A program made the translations under genes and the position numbers. 64,000 nt of DNA, taken from positions 62,001 to 126,000 of the forward strand of contig OY760067.1 of NCBI GenBank assembly GCA_963662985.1. The letters run 5' to 3'. Positions 1-7,608 of the stretch are shown here, piece after piece. Source of the stretch: G963662985 sp963662985. GTDB taxonomy: Bacteria; Chloroflexota; Anaerolineae; Anaerolineales; UBA11579. The notes under the pieces are model-generated. The model saw only the letters and a list, made by a program, of their open reading frames with translations, had not been told where the DNA came from and did not search any database. Positions within the stretch are counted from its first letter, which is position 1, and every line of letters begins with the position of its first letter.

Positions 1-143
1 AACTATTTCTTTTTCTTTGAAAGAAAGCAGGGAAAAATAGAGGAAAGTACATGTAAAAATAAGATAAAATGTGCTATTAATGATCTTTAGTGCTGAAAAC
101 ATGCTGATTTACCGATTTTATTAATGAAAAATTGTTTTTAACC

Positions 144-172
144 TTGCTTTCATAGTTTAACACAGTTATAAT
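144..172 (+). promoter_or_regulatory. Probable sigma-70-type promoter for deoC
   Basis: A TTGCTT box (144-149) and TATAAT (167-172) are separated by 17 nt, about 60 nt ahead of the deoC start. The 143 bases before it are AT-rich and show no gene; the upstream neighbour lies outside the window. Confidence 0.6.
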
Positions 173-234
173 TTTTTTTGGTATTTTACCTACCAAACCT
201 TGACTAAAAATTTTAAGAAAGGAGCATAGTGCCA

Positions 235-903
235 ATGGAAATTGCACGCATGATCGACCATACTCTTTTGAAGCCGACGGCGACAGAAGCACAAATTCAA
301 ACGCTTTGTAAAGAAGCTATTGAACAAAATTTTGCGTCTGTATGCATTAATCCTTCCTATGTTTCTTTGTGTGCATCCTTGTTGAAAGATAAAACCCCTA
401 AAGTTTGTACCGTGATCGGGTTTCCTCTCGGGGCAACCTCTACACAATCAAAGGTAGAAGAAACAAAGATTGCAATCGCTGACGGGGCCGAAGAAGTGGA
501 TATGGTAATCCATATCGGTGCGTTGATCGAAGGTCGTTTGGATTATGTGCTCAAAGATATTAAAGCTGTTGTGGCTGCGGCACATGCCGAAAACGTTTTG
601 GTGAAGGTTATTGTTGAAACAGTTTTGTTGAATGAAGATCAAAAGATCGCTGTTTCTAAAATTGTAAAAGAATCTGGTGCTGATTTTATAAAGACTTCTA
701 CTGGCTTTGCTGGTGGCGGTGCAACGGTTGCGGACGTGGCATTAATGCGTCAATATGTTGGGCCCGAAATGGGCATTAAGGCAGCCGGTGGCGTACGAAA
801 TTACGATGATGCAGTTGCGATGATTAAAGCGGGCGCAACTCGCATAGGCACTAGCTCAGGCGTTCAGATACTCTCTGGGCAGACGAGCCAAACTGATTAC
901 TAA
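235..903 (+). CDS. deoC: Deoxyribose-phosphate aldolase (DeoC)
   Basis: Class I aldolase that cleaves 2-deoxyribose 5-phosphate to glyceraldehyde 3-phosphate and acetaldehyde in deoxynucleoside catabolism. The 222-residue TIM barrel opens with the family's IDHTLLKP segment. Family alignment from memory places the Schiff-base lysine at K153 in FIKTSTG, the proton-relay aspartate at D89 in EEVDMV, and the second active-site lysine at K182 in GIKAAGGVR. An AAAGGAG Shine-Dalgarno ends at 224. I chose ATG 235 because it matches the usual N-terminus; GTG 229 is closer to the ribosome site and would add two residues. It stands alone: no other deo gene is adjacent, and a terminator follows immediately. 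Confidence 0.95.
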   Translation: MEIARMIDHTLLKPTATEAQIQTLCKEAIEQNFASVCINPSYVSLCASLLKDKTPKVCTVIGFPLGATSTQSKVEETKIAIADGAEEVDMVIHIGALIEGRLDYVLKDIKAVVAAAHAENVLVKVIVETVLLNEDQKIAVSKIVKESGADFIKTSTGFAGGGATVADVALMRQYVGPEMGIKAAGGVRNYDDAVAMIKAGATRIGTSSGVQILSGQTSQTDY

Positions 904-929
904 AACCCGCTATGTGCGGGTTTTTTTTT
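904..929 (+). terminator. Rho-independent terminator after deoC
   Basis: AACCCGC pairs with GCGGGTT around a 5-nt loop and runs into nine or more T. It begins directly at the deoC stop codon. Confidence 0.9.
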
Positions 930-970
930 ACCCCTTATCAAAAAAGGATAAAGGAAAAAGGTTTTAAAAA

Positions 971-2794
971 ATGGAAAAATCAAAATACTATACAATCAAC
1001 AAAGAAAAATTTGATGCAAAAAAATCCGATTTTTCGGGCCTGATGGGATTATTGGGCAAACAAAAATGGATTTATTTGCTAGCGGTTGTGCTGTTTGCAA
1101 TCGCAATGTTGCAAAGAACACTGACCAGCATTTTGGTGGGTTACTTTGTGGATGATATTTTGAATCGTGATGATTTTGTGAGATGGCTACCATGGGTTGC
1201 AGGCGGGTTTGTGTTGACTGCAATTATACGTGGAGTGACGAGTTTCTATGGAACGAGATTATCTTCTCGTACAGCAGAGACGATTGCACAAAATTTGCGA
1301 AATTATGCGTATGATCATATTCAGAAGTTGTCTTTGCAGACTCATTCTAAATGGCAAGTTGGGGAGTTGATCCAACGGGTGACCTCTGATATTGATATGA
1401 TTCGTTTGTTTTTTGCTGATCGTGGGATGGAATTTGGACGAATTATGTTCTTGTTCATCTTCAACTTTGTGGGAATCTTGCTGATCAATGTGAAGTTGGC
1501 ATTGCTTTCAGTGATGATCTTGCCATTGACGGTGGGGTTGTCCTTCTGGTTTGCCCATAAGATTCGAGATCTGCGAGAAGAATATCAAGAATTGGACGCA
1601 TTGGTGACGACTACTTTGCAAGAAAACCTTTCAGGGATGCGGGTGGTGAAGGCTTTTGCTCGACAAGATTTTGAAAAGATCAAGTTGGAAAAGGATAACT
1701 GGAGCAAATTCTTGAAGGGGAAGCGGATGATGTTGGTGATTGCTTTCTACTGGCCATTCTCAGATATTTTCTGCTTTTTGCAATTGTTTTTGTCTTATTA
1801 TGTTGGGGCAAAGATGGCAATTGATGGTGTGATTACTTCGGGTGACTATTTGGCGTTTGTGGGGATGGTTGTGATGGCAATTTGGCCGATTCGTAACTTG
1901 GGACGTTTGGTGGTGGATTCTACGAAGGCATTGGTTTCTTTCCATCGTGTACAAGAAGTGGTGTTGTTGGATCGTGAAGATCTGTATGATTCCGTTTTGG
2001 ATGAAGAAGTGATGGATGGCAAAATTGTGTTTGATCAGGTTTGTTTTGATTATGAAACACAAGACCATGCGTTGAAAGATATTTCTTTTGAAGTGAACCC
2101 GGGTGATACGATTGCTATTTTGGGCGGGACTGGCTCTGGGAAGACTACTTTGGTGAATTTGCTACCACGTTTTTATGATGTGACTTCTGGAGCGATCACT
2201 ATCAATGGTAAGAATATTCAAGATTTTTCTAAGAATTTCTTGCGCCAGAATATCGGGATTGTGGAACAAGAACCTTTCTTGTTCTCCCGTTCGATTCGGG
2301 AAAACATTGAATATGGGTTGGATCGTGAAGTTGATATTGAGGAAGTGTATGCTGCGGCAAAGATTGCAGCAGTGCATGATGTGATCGAAAGCTTCCCGGA
2401 TGGCTATGATACGTTGGTGGGCGAGAAGGGTGTGACTCTTTCTGGCGGACAAAAACAACGTGTGGCGATTGCGCGAGCGGTGTTGAAGAATCCGAAGGTT
2501 TTGATTTTGGATGATGCAACCAGCTCTGTGGACTTGGAAACGGAAGAAGCGATTAGCGATGCATTGGATGGTGTGATGGAAAATAGAACAACATTCATTG
2601 TGGCACATCGGGTGCAAAGTGTTAAAAGCGCGGATCTGATTTTGGTGATGGAAAATGGTGAAATTGTTCAAAAGGGTACACATGAGACTTTAGTGAACCA
2701 ACCAGGACGTTATCAAAAGGTATATATGATCCAGTCACAAATTGACAAGGCTTTGATTGACGAAATTAATCAAGCGGTAGTAGTAGAGGACTAA
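971..2794 (+). CDS. Heterodimeric ABC exporter, subunit with degenerate Walker B
   Basis: Half-transporter of the multidrug/lipid exporter class (607 aa). Six membrane helices span about residues 33-330 and the ATPase domain about 352-590. Visible motifs are Walker A GGTGSGKT (385-392), Q-loop Q433, a canonical LSGGQ signature (490-494), Walker B ending LILDD (511-515) and the H-loop H546. The catalytic glutamate after Walker B is aspartate (D515). The next gene starts 1 nt downstream and has the complementary defect in its signature, as in BmrCD or TM287/288-type heterodimers. The two almost certainly form one exporter; the substrate is not predictable from sequence. Confidence 0.93.
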   Translation: MEKSKYYTINKEKFDAKKSDFSGLMGLLGKQKWIYLLAVVLFAIAMLQRTLTSILVGYFVDDILNRDDFVRWLPWVAGGFVLTAIIRGVTSFYGTRLSSRTAETIAQNLRNYAYDHIQKLSLQTHSKWQVGELIQRVTSDIDMIRLFFADRGMEFGRIMFLFIFNFVGILLINVKLALLSVMILPLTVGLSFWFAHKIRDLREEYQELDALVTTTLQENLSGMRVVKAFARQDFEKIKLEKDNWSKFLKGKRMMLVIAFYWPFSDIFCFLQLFLSYYVGAKMAIDGVITSGDYLAFVGMVVMAIWPIRNLGRLVVDSTKALVSFHRVQEVVLLDREDLYDSVLDEEVMDGKIVFDQVCFDYETQDHALKDISFEVNPGDTIAILGGTGSGKTTLVNLLPRFYDVTSGAITINGKNIQDFSKNFLRQNIGIVEQEPFLFSRSIRENIEYGLDREVDIEEVYAAAKIAAVHDVIESFPDGYDTLVGEKGVTLSGGQKQRVAIARAVLKNPKVLILDDATSSVDLETEEAISDALDGVMENRTTFIVAHRVQSVKSADLILVMENGEIVQKGTHETLVNQPGRYQKVYMIQSQIDKALIDEINQAVVVED

Positions 2795-2795
2795 T

Positions 2796-4598
2796 ATGAT
2801 GGCTGAAATACGCTTTAAAGAAGAAGATTATAAGAATATCAAAACTGGTAATGTGTTGCTGCGAATTTTCAAATTTGCAAAACCACATTGGTTTTTGATT
2901 GTGGGATTCATGGTTTCCATTACGGTGGTGGCCTTCATGGATTCTTATGGCACATTTTTGACAAAACGCATGATTGATGAAGCGATTGTGCCGAAAGATC
3001 TCTCAATGTTGAAGACGATCTTGGTGCGATATGCGATTGTGAGTTTGATTTCGAGTGTGTTTGTGTTTTTGTTCATTTACTTTGCTGGTTTTTTGGGCGA
3101 ACGTTTGGCTTATGATTTTCGCCAGAAGACGTTTAATAACTTGCAACGTTTGTCGATTTCATATTTCAATAAGACTCCAGTAGGGTGGATCATCTCTCGT
3201 TTGACCTCTGATGTGGAACGTGTAGCTGGGTTGACTTCTTGGGGGTTGTTGGATATGACGGCGGGGTTGGTGAATATTATCACTGGAATGGTGTTCATGT
3301 TCATGATCAATTGGCGTTTGGCGCTGTTGGTGTTGGTGTTTTTGCCGGTGATTGTGGTGGTGGCGAGTGAATTTAAGAAACGCATTATTGTGGAATATCG
3401 TAAGGTGCGTAAGGTGAATTCTAAGATCACGGGCTCGTATAACGAAAGTATTACGGGTGTGGCTGTGACAAAGGCAATGAACCGCGAAGGTGCTAACTTG
3501 GGCGAGTTCAATGAGCTGACCACGGATATGTATAAGGCGAGTTTCCGCGCTTCTTGGATGAGTGGTTTGTTTTTGCCATTTGTGCAGTTGCTGACCTCAT
3601 TGATTGTGGGAGGCATCGTGTGGTACGGTGGGTTCCAAATTAATTTGGGCGGCTTGACAATCGGTGGGTTGCAGGCGTTTATCTCCTATGTGATGTTCAT
3701 GATGTGGCCGATTCAAGACATGGCACGTGTGTATGCGGATATGCAACAAGCAGTGGCTTCTGCGGAACGTATTTTTACGATGATGGATGCGGTGCCGGAG
3801 ATTAAGGATACGGCGAAGGCGTATGATCCGGGTTCGATTGCAGGTGATATTGAATTCAAGAATGTGACATTTAACTATGATGATGATCCACCTGTGTTGA
3901 AAGACATTAATTTGAAGATTAAACAAGGTGAGAGCATTGCTTTGGTGGGTCCGACTGGCGGTGGGAAGACTACGATGGTAAATATAATGTGTCGTTTCTT
4001 TGAACCGGTGAAGGGACAAATCTCTATTGGTGGTGTGAATTATAAGGATTATACGTTACATGCAATTCAGAGCCGTTTAGGGATTGTGTTGCAGACGCCG
4101 CATTTGTTCAGTGGGAATGTTTTGGAAAATATTCGTTATGGACGTTTGGATGCGACAGATGAAGAAGTGATGGCTGCGGCGAAGGTGGCTGGCGCGGATG
4201 ACTTTATTTCTAAGATGCCGAAAGGTTATTTTGAAGAAGTAGGAGAAGGCGGGAACAACCTGTCTGTGGGTCAGAAGCAGTTGATTAGCTTGGCACGCGC
4301 TGTTTTGGCGGAACCGGAAATCTTCATTATGGATGAAGCAACCAGCTCGGTGGACACGATCACCGAAGCGATGATCCAGAAGGGGATGGAAAATATTATG
4401 AAAAAGTCTACTTCTGTGGTGATTGCACATCGGCTTTCGACGATTCGTAATGCAGACCGAATTTTGGTGGTGCGTGAAGGTGGAATTGCTGAGATGGGCT
4501 CACATGAAGAGCTGCTACGGAAGAAGGGATTTTACTATAATTTGTATATCCAACAGTTCCGCGCTGAAGAGGCAAAGAAGTTGGATGCTTACGCATAG
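2796..4598 (+). CDS. Heterodimeric ABC exporter, subunit with degenerate signature motif
   Basis: Partner half-transporter (600 aa), translated from ATG 2796 (or 2799) with AGAGGA 5 nt upstream. The transmembrane domain covers about residues 30-330 and the ATPase domain about 350-590. Walker A is GPTGGGKT (385-392), and Walker B IFIMDE keeps the catalytic E514. The signature reads LSVGQ (489-493) instead of LSGGQ, and the H-loop is H545. With the upstream subunit it would give one hydrolysis-competent site (this Walker A/B plus the partner's LSGGQ) and one degenerate site. The pair ends in a terminator. Confidence 0.93.
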   Translation: MMAEIRFKEEDYKNIKTGNVLLRIFKFAKPHWFLIVGFMVSITVVAFMDSYGTFLTKRMIDEAIVPKDLSMLKTILVRYAIVSLISSVFVFLFIYFAGFLGERLAYDFRQKTFNNLQRLSISYFNKTPVGWIISRLTSDVERVAGLTSWGLLDMTAGLVNIITGMVFMFMINWRLALLVLVFLPVIVVVASEFKKRIIVEYRKVRKVNSKITGSYNESITGVAVTKAMNREGANLGEFNELTTDMYKASFRASWMSGLFLPFVQLLTSLIVGGIVWYGGFQINLGGLTIGGLQAFISYVMFMMWPIQDMARVYADMQQAVASAERIFTMMDAVPEIKDTAKAYDPGSIAGDIEFKNVTFNYDDDPPVLKDINLKIKQGESIALVGPTGGGKTTMVNIMCRFFEPVKGQISIGGVNYKDYTLHAIQSRLGIVLQTPHLFSGNVLENIRYGRLDATDEEVMAAAKVAGADDFISKMPKGYFEEVGEGGNNLSVGQKQLISLARAVLAEPEIFIMDEATSSVDTITEAMIQKGMENIMKKSTSVVIAHRLSTIRNADRILVVREGGIAEMGSHEELLRKKGFYYNLYIQQFRAEEAKKLDAYA

Positions 4599-4605
4599 AT
4601 TTGAA

Positions 4606-4633
4606 AAGGGCTCCATTTTATGGAGCTCTTTTT
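4606..4633 (+). terminator. Rho-independent terminator after the ABC exporter pair
   Basis: A GGGCTCCA/TGGAGCTC hairpin, with one G-U pair and flanking A/T pairs, is followed by a short T run. It overlaps the leader of the MFS gene that starts at 4647. Confidence 0.8.
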
Positions 4634-4646
4634 ATGAGGGTTTTTG

Positions 4647-5888
4647 ATGAGCATTGGAATAAAAAAATTTAAAGCGAAACATATTTATTATTTGTATAGC
4701 GCGGTAAATGGGTTGATGTTTACATTGGCATTTACTTTGGGGATGGTGTATCAAGTGCGGACGGTGGGATTGAATCCGTTTCAATTGGTTGTGGTGGGGA
4801 CTACTTTGGAACTTTCTGCTTTGTTATTTGAGATCCCGACAGGGATTGTGGCAGATCTAGTGAGCCGGCGGGCAAGTGTGATTTTTGGTTCTTTTATAAC
4901 CGGTGTGGCACGATTGATTGAGGGATTGGTGCCGACCTATGGGGGAATGTTGATGGCGCAAGTGACTTGGGGTTTTGGATATACTTTTATTAGTGGTGCT
5001 TTGACGGCGTGGATTACAGATGAAGTGGGTGAAGACAAAGTGGAAGCAATTTTGTTGGAAGGAACGCAGATTAGTGCGATTGCTGAGGGGGTGGGGATTG
5101 TTTTGGCAGTTCTGTTGAGTATGATTGCTTTGAAATGGCCAATTCTTTTGTCTGGAGTTTTGTTTATTCTTTTGGCTGGCTTGATGATTTTGTTTATGCC
5201 TGAAACGAATTTTGAGAAGTCAAGTGATGGTCCGATTAGTCTTGGTTTAGGATTGGATACGTTTAAGCAAAGTTTTGGGTTGATTCGGGCAAGTCGATTT
5301 TTGTTGGTGTTTGCATTGGTGATTTTTTTGATTGGGTTATCGAGTGAAGGTTTTGACCGACTTTATACTCCTTTGATGCTGTCACATTTGGACTTGAATG
5401 TTGTGGATGGCATGGGAGAGGAAATGTGGTTTGGCATCTTGCGAGGGGGCGTTTTGGTGATGTCTTTGGGGTTGACACAATTGGTGAAACATTGGCGTAC
5501 TCTTGAAAATTCGCCCAAATTAGGGATGATTTTGGCAGGGATGATGATTGTGCAAATCATTGGAGTGCTTGTGGTGGCGAATACACATGCTTTGTGGGTG
5601 TTTTTCATTGCGTTTTGGATGGTGAATGGGTTACGGCAAACCACTTATCCGTTGCAGACTTCTTGGGTGATTCAATTTATTCCAGCAAAGATGCGAGCGA
5701 CAGTGTTATCTATGACAGAACAAATGGATCAATTTGGACAAACGATTGGCGGAATCCCGATTGGTTATGTTGGACAACGTTTTACAATTGGTCTTGCAAT
5801 TTCTGTGACGACGGTTTTCTTGGTGCCAGTGGTGGGTTTATATGCTTGGTTGACGGGGATGGCAGCTGATAAGGTGGAAGTGGAATAA
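4647..5888 (+). CDS. Major facilitator superfamily transporter
   Basis: Polytopic membrane protein of 413 aa with about 12 predicted helices, resembling small-molecule efflux MFS proteins. A motif-A-like loop, GIVADLVSRR, lies between helices 2 and 3, and PETNF marks the middle of the protein. ATG 4647 is preferred over TTG 4644 because GAGGG (4636-4640) is 6 nt upstream. It lies just after the ABC exporter terminator on the same strand, so read-through co-expression is possible. Substrate is unknown. The leucine codons are strikingly TTG-rich, like the neighbouring + strand genes. Confidence 0.88.
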   Translation: MSIGIKKFKAKHIYYLYSAVNGLMFTLAFTLGMVYQVRTVGLNPFQLVVVGTTLELSALLFEIPTGIVADLVSRRASVIFGSFITGVARLIEGLVPTYGGMLMAQVTWGFGYTFISGALTAWITDEVGEDKVEAILLEGTQISAIAEGVGIVLAVLLSMIALKWPILLSGVLFILLAGLMILFMPETNFEKSSDGPISLGLGLDTFKQSFGLIRASRFLLVFALVIFLIGLSSEGFDRLYTPLMLSHLDLNVVDGMGEEMWFGILRGGVLVMSLGLTQLVKHWRTLENSPKLGMILAGMMIVQIIGVLVVANTHALWVFFIAFWMVNGLRQTTYPLQTSWVIQFIPAKMRATVLSMTEQMDQFGQTIGGIPIGYVGQRFTIGLAISVTTVFLVPVVGLYAWLTGMAADKVEVE

Positions 5889-5926
5889 AGAGTTTCTATT
5901 TCGTAATTTAAAAAAGATAAACTTAT

Positions 5927-5957
5927 AAAGAGATAGATTTTATCTGTCTCTTTTTTA
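5927..5957 (+). terminator. Rho-independent terminator after the MFS gene
   Basis: AGAGATAGA pairs with TCTGTCTCT (nine pairs, one G-U) and is followed by a T run. Confidence 0.85.
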
Positions 5958-6038
5958 TTTAATATATTATTTTTTCTTTAGCTTAACTTCATTTTTATGG
6001 ATAAAAAATATGAAATTTAATGTTTATCAATTTTTTTG

Positions 6039-6068
6039 TTGACAATGTTTTTTTATTAGTGCTATATT
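6039..6068 (+). promoter_or_regulatory. Promoter of the RTX-repeat protein gene
   Basis: A perfect TTGACA (6039-6044) lies 18 nt before TATATT (6063-6068). The expected transcript start near 6075 leaves roughly 40 nt of leader before ATG 6114. This argues against the upstream in-frame ATG at 6072. Confidence 0.8.
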
Positions 6069-6113
6069 AAAATGATTGTTTGGTTAAGAGGGAGTAATGA
6101 TAAAGGAAATTCT

Positions 6114-7544
6114 ATGAAAAATATTAAATTTAAGCAGTTATTATTAGTGTTCTTAATTATTTTAATGGCGATACCGATTAATAGTATTCGAGCAGATGAT
6201 TTTACAGGTACTTCGGGTGATGATGTGATTATTGGTACAGATAATAACGATTTGATTTCTGGAGAAGATGGAAATGATGAAATCAATGCTAATAAAGGGG
6301 ATGATGTACTATATGGTGGCGATGGAAATGACATGTTGTTTGGTGGGGAAGGGAATGATGAATTCTATGGGGGTGAGGGAGATGATCTTCTTTATGATGA
6401 AGATGGAATTAATTTGATGTATGGAGAGGCAGGGGATGATGAACTCTATGCTGAAGGGAATAAAAACACGTTGGATGGTGGAGATGGAAGTGATTTTATG
6501 ACTGCATATGGGGGTGAAAATTATTTGGATGGTGGTGCTGGGAATGATGATATGTATGCAGAAGGTGATTTGAATAAAATGAATGGTGGAGATGGAGATG
6601 ATATTATTGAAGCTTATGGAGATGAAAATCAAATAGATGGTGGTGTGGGGAATGATGCATTACAATCTGCTGCATTTATTAACACATTAAATGGAGGAGA
6701 AGGACATGATTTGTTAATAGGTTCAGGATTTAGTAATACTCTTAATGGCGATGATGGGGACGATTTGATAGTGGGCTATGGGAATGAGAATACTTTGAAT
6801 GGTGGTACAGGCGATGATGAACTCTATGCTGAAGGTGATAAAAACACGATGAATGGGGGCGATGGGAGCGATTTTATGACTGCATATGGAGGTGAAAATT
6901 ATTTGGAAGGTGGAGCTGGTGATGATGATATGTTTGCAGAAGGTACTGTTAATATCATGAATGGTGGTGCGGGAGATGATCTTATGCAAGGCATCGGTAA
7001 AAATATCATGAACGGTGGCACAGGGAATGATATTATGGTTGGCGCTGATGAGGATGATGTTTTTTATACGGGCACTGGGAGCTATGATCGTACGATTGGT
7101 AATGGGGGGTATGATAAAACTTATGTACATTGGAATAATTATACAGATTGGAAGTATTTTGATACGGAATTTGTTGGCTGGATGGGAATGCCATATGATT
7201 ATTTGACAGAAAACATGAGTTTTGGATTTGTTTCTTATCGACAGGAACCACCGCTTGATCATATGACACTTGAGGCGATTGAATATTTTTATGCTGGTTA
7301 TGGTAAATTTAATCTATCGGGGATTGCTGATAAGGGATATTTAATGGATTCTGTTCGTAAGGCTGTGGTTGGGATTTATATTCCGGCAGAGTTGGTGGGG
7401 GCTAAATTTGAAGTGCGCCAATGGGTTGAAAACAAACAAACTTGGGATTCTTTGGAATGGGCAGTGTATGATTTGGAGAATGGAACGGCGTATGTTCAAT
7501 TTTTTACAACTCATTCAGGGGTGTTTGAGATTGAGATGAAGTAA
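6114..7544 (+). CDS. Secreted RTX-type calcium-binding repeat protein
   Basis: Predicted 476-aa exported protein. The N-terminus (MKNIKFKQLLLVFLIILMAI) is a Sec-type signal peptide, probably cleaved before ADDF. Residues 31-100 are classic GGxGxDxLx nonapeptides. Residues 104-300 are eleven units (ten of 18 residues, one of 17) in which a GGxGxD half alternates with a half carrying an invariant-looking Asn. The aromatic-rich C-terminal region (about 330-476) matches nothing I recognise. RTX beta-rolls bind calcium and are usually secreted by type I systems; a Sec signal with no nearby type I gene set is unusual. Adhesin, enzyme scaffold or surface-layer roles are all possible. ATG 6114 has AAAGGA 9 nt upstream. 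Confidence 0.85.
   Translation: MKNIKFKQLLLVFLIILMAIPINSIRADDFTGTSGDDVIIGTDNNDLISGEDGNDEINANKGDDVLYGGDGNDMLFGGEGNDEFYGGEGDDLLYDEDGINLMYGEAGDDELYAEGNKNTLDGGDGSDFMTAYGGENYLDGGAGNDDMYAEGDLNKMNGGDGDDIIEAYGDENQIDGGVGNDALQSAAFINTLNGGEGHDLLIGSGFSNTLNGDDGDDLIVGYGNENTLNGGTGDDELYAEGDKNTMNGGDGSDFMTAYGGENYLEGGAGDDDMFAEGTVNIMNGGAGDDLMQGIGKNIMNGGTGNDIMVGADEDDVFYTGTGSYDRTIGNGGYDKTYVHWNNYTDWKYFDTEFVGWMGMPYDYLTENMSFGFVSYRQEPPLDHMTLEAIEYFYAGYGKFNLSGIADKGYLMDSVRKAVVGIYIPAELVGAKFEVRQWVENKQTWDSLEWAVYDLENGTAYVQFFTTHSGVFEIEMK
6423..7013 (+). repeat. Tandem 54-bp coding repeats (18-residue RTX units)
   Basis: Eleven tandem units encode G-G-x-G-x-D-x-[LM]-x-[AG]-x-G-x-x-N-x-[LM]-[ND]-like 18-mers; the last is 17 residues. 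Units 1-3 (6423-6584) and 7-9 (6801-6962) are near copies, which implies a segmental duplication of about 160 bp. Confidence 0.85.
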
Positions 7545-7566
7545 GTTTGGGAAGAGTTTAAATTAA

Positions 7567-7605
7567 AAGAATCGTATTCTGAAATCACAATACGATTCTT
7601 TTTTT
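7567..7605. terminator. Bidirectional terminator between convergent genes
   Basis: AAGAATCGTATT and AATACGATTCTT form a 12-bp stem with T runs usable on both strands. It lies between the RTX gene (+) and the ABC exporter gene (-). Confidence 0.9.
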
Positions 7606-7608
7606 GTT

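Noticed and set aside
2162..2683. 173-codon minus-strand frame inside the first ABC subunit
   Set aside because: Antisense to conserved ATPase motifs and with shadow-like composition.
6072..6113. Longer RTX protein start (ATG 6072)
   Set aside because: It lies 3 nt after the -10 box and would put a polar stretch before the signal peptide. ATG 6114 has a ribosome site.
6180..7020. Regular repeats considered as a CRISPR array
   Set aside because: The repeats are in frame, encode RTX units without unique spacers, and no cas genes are present.
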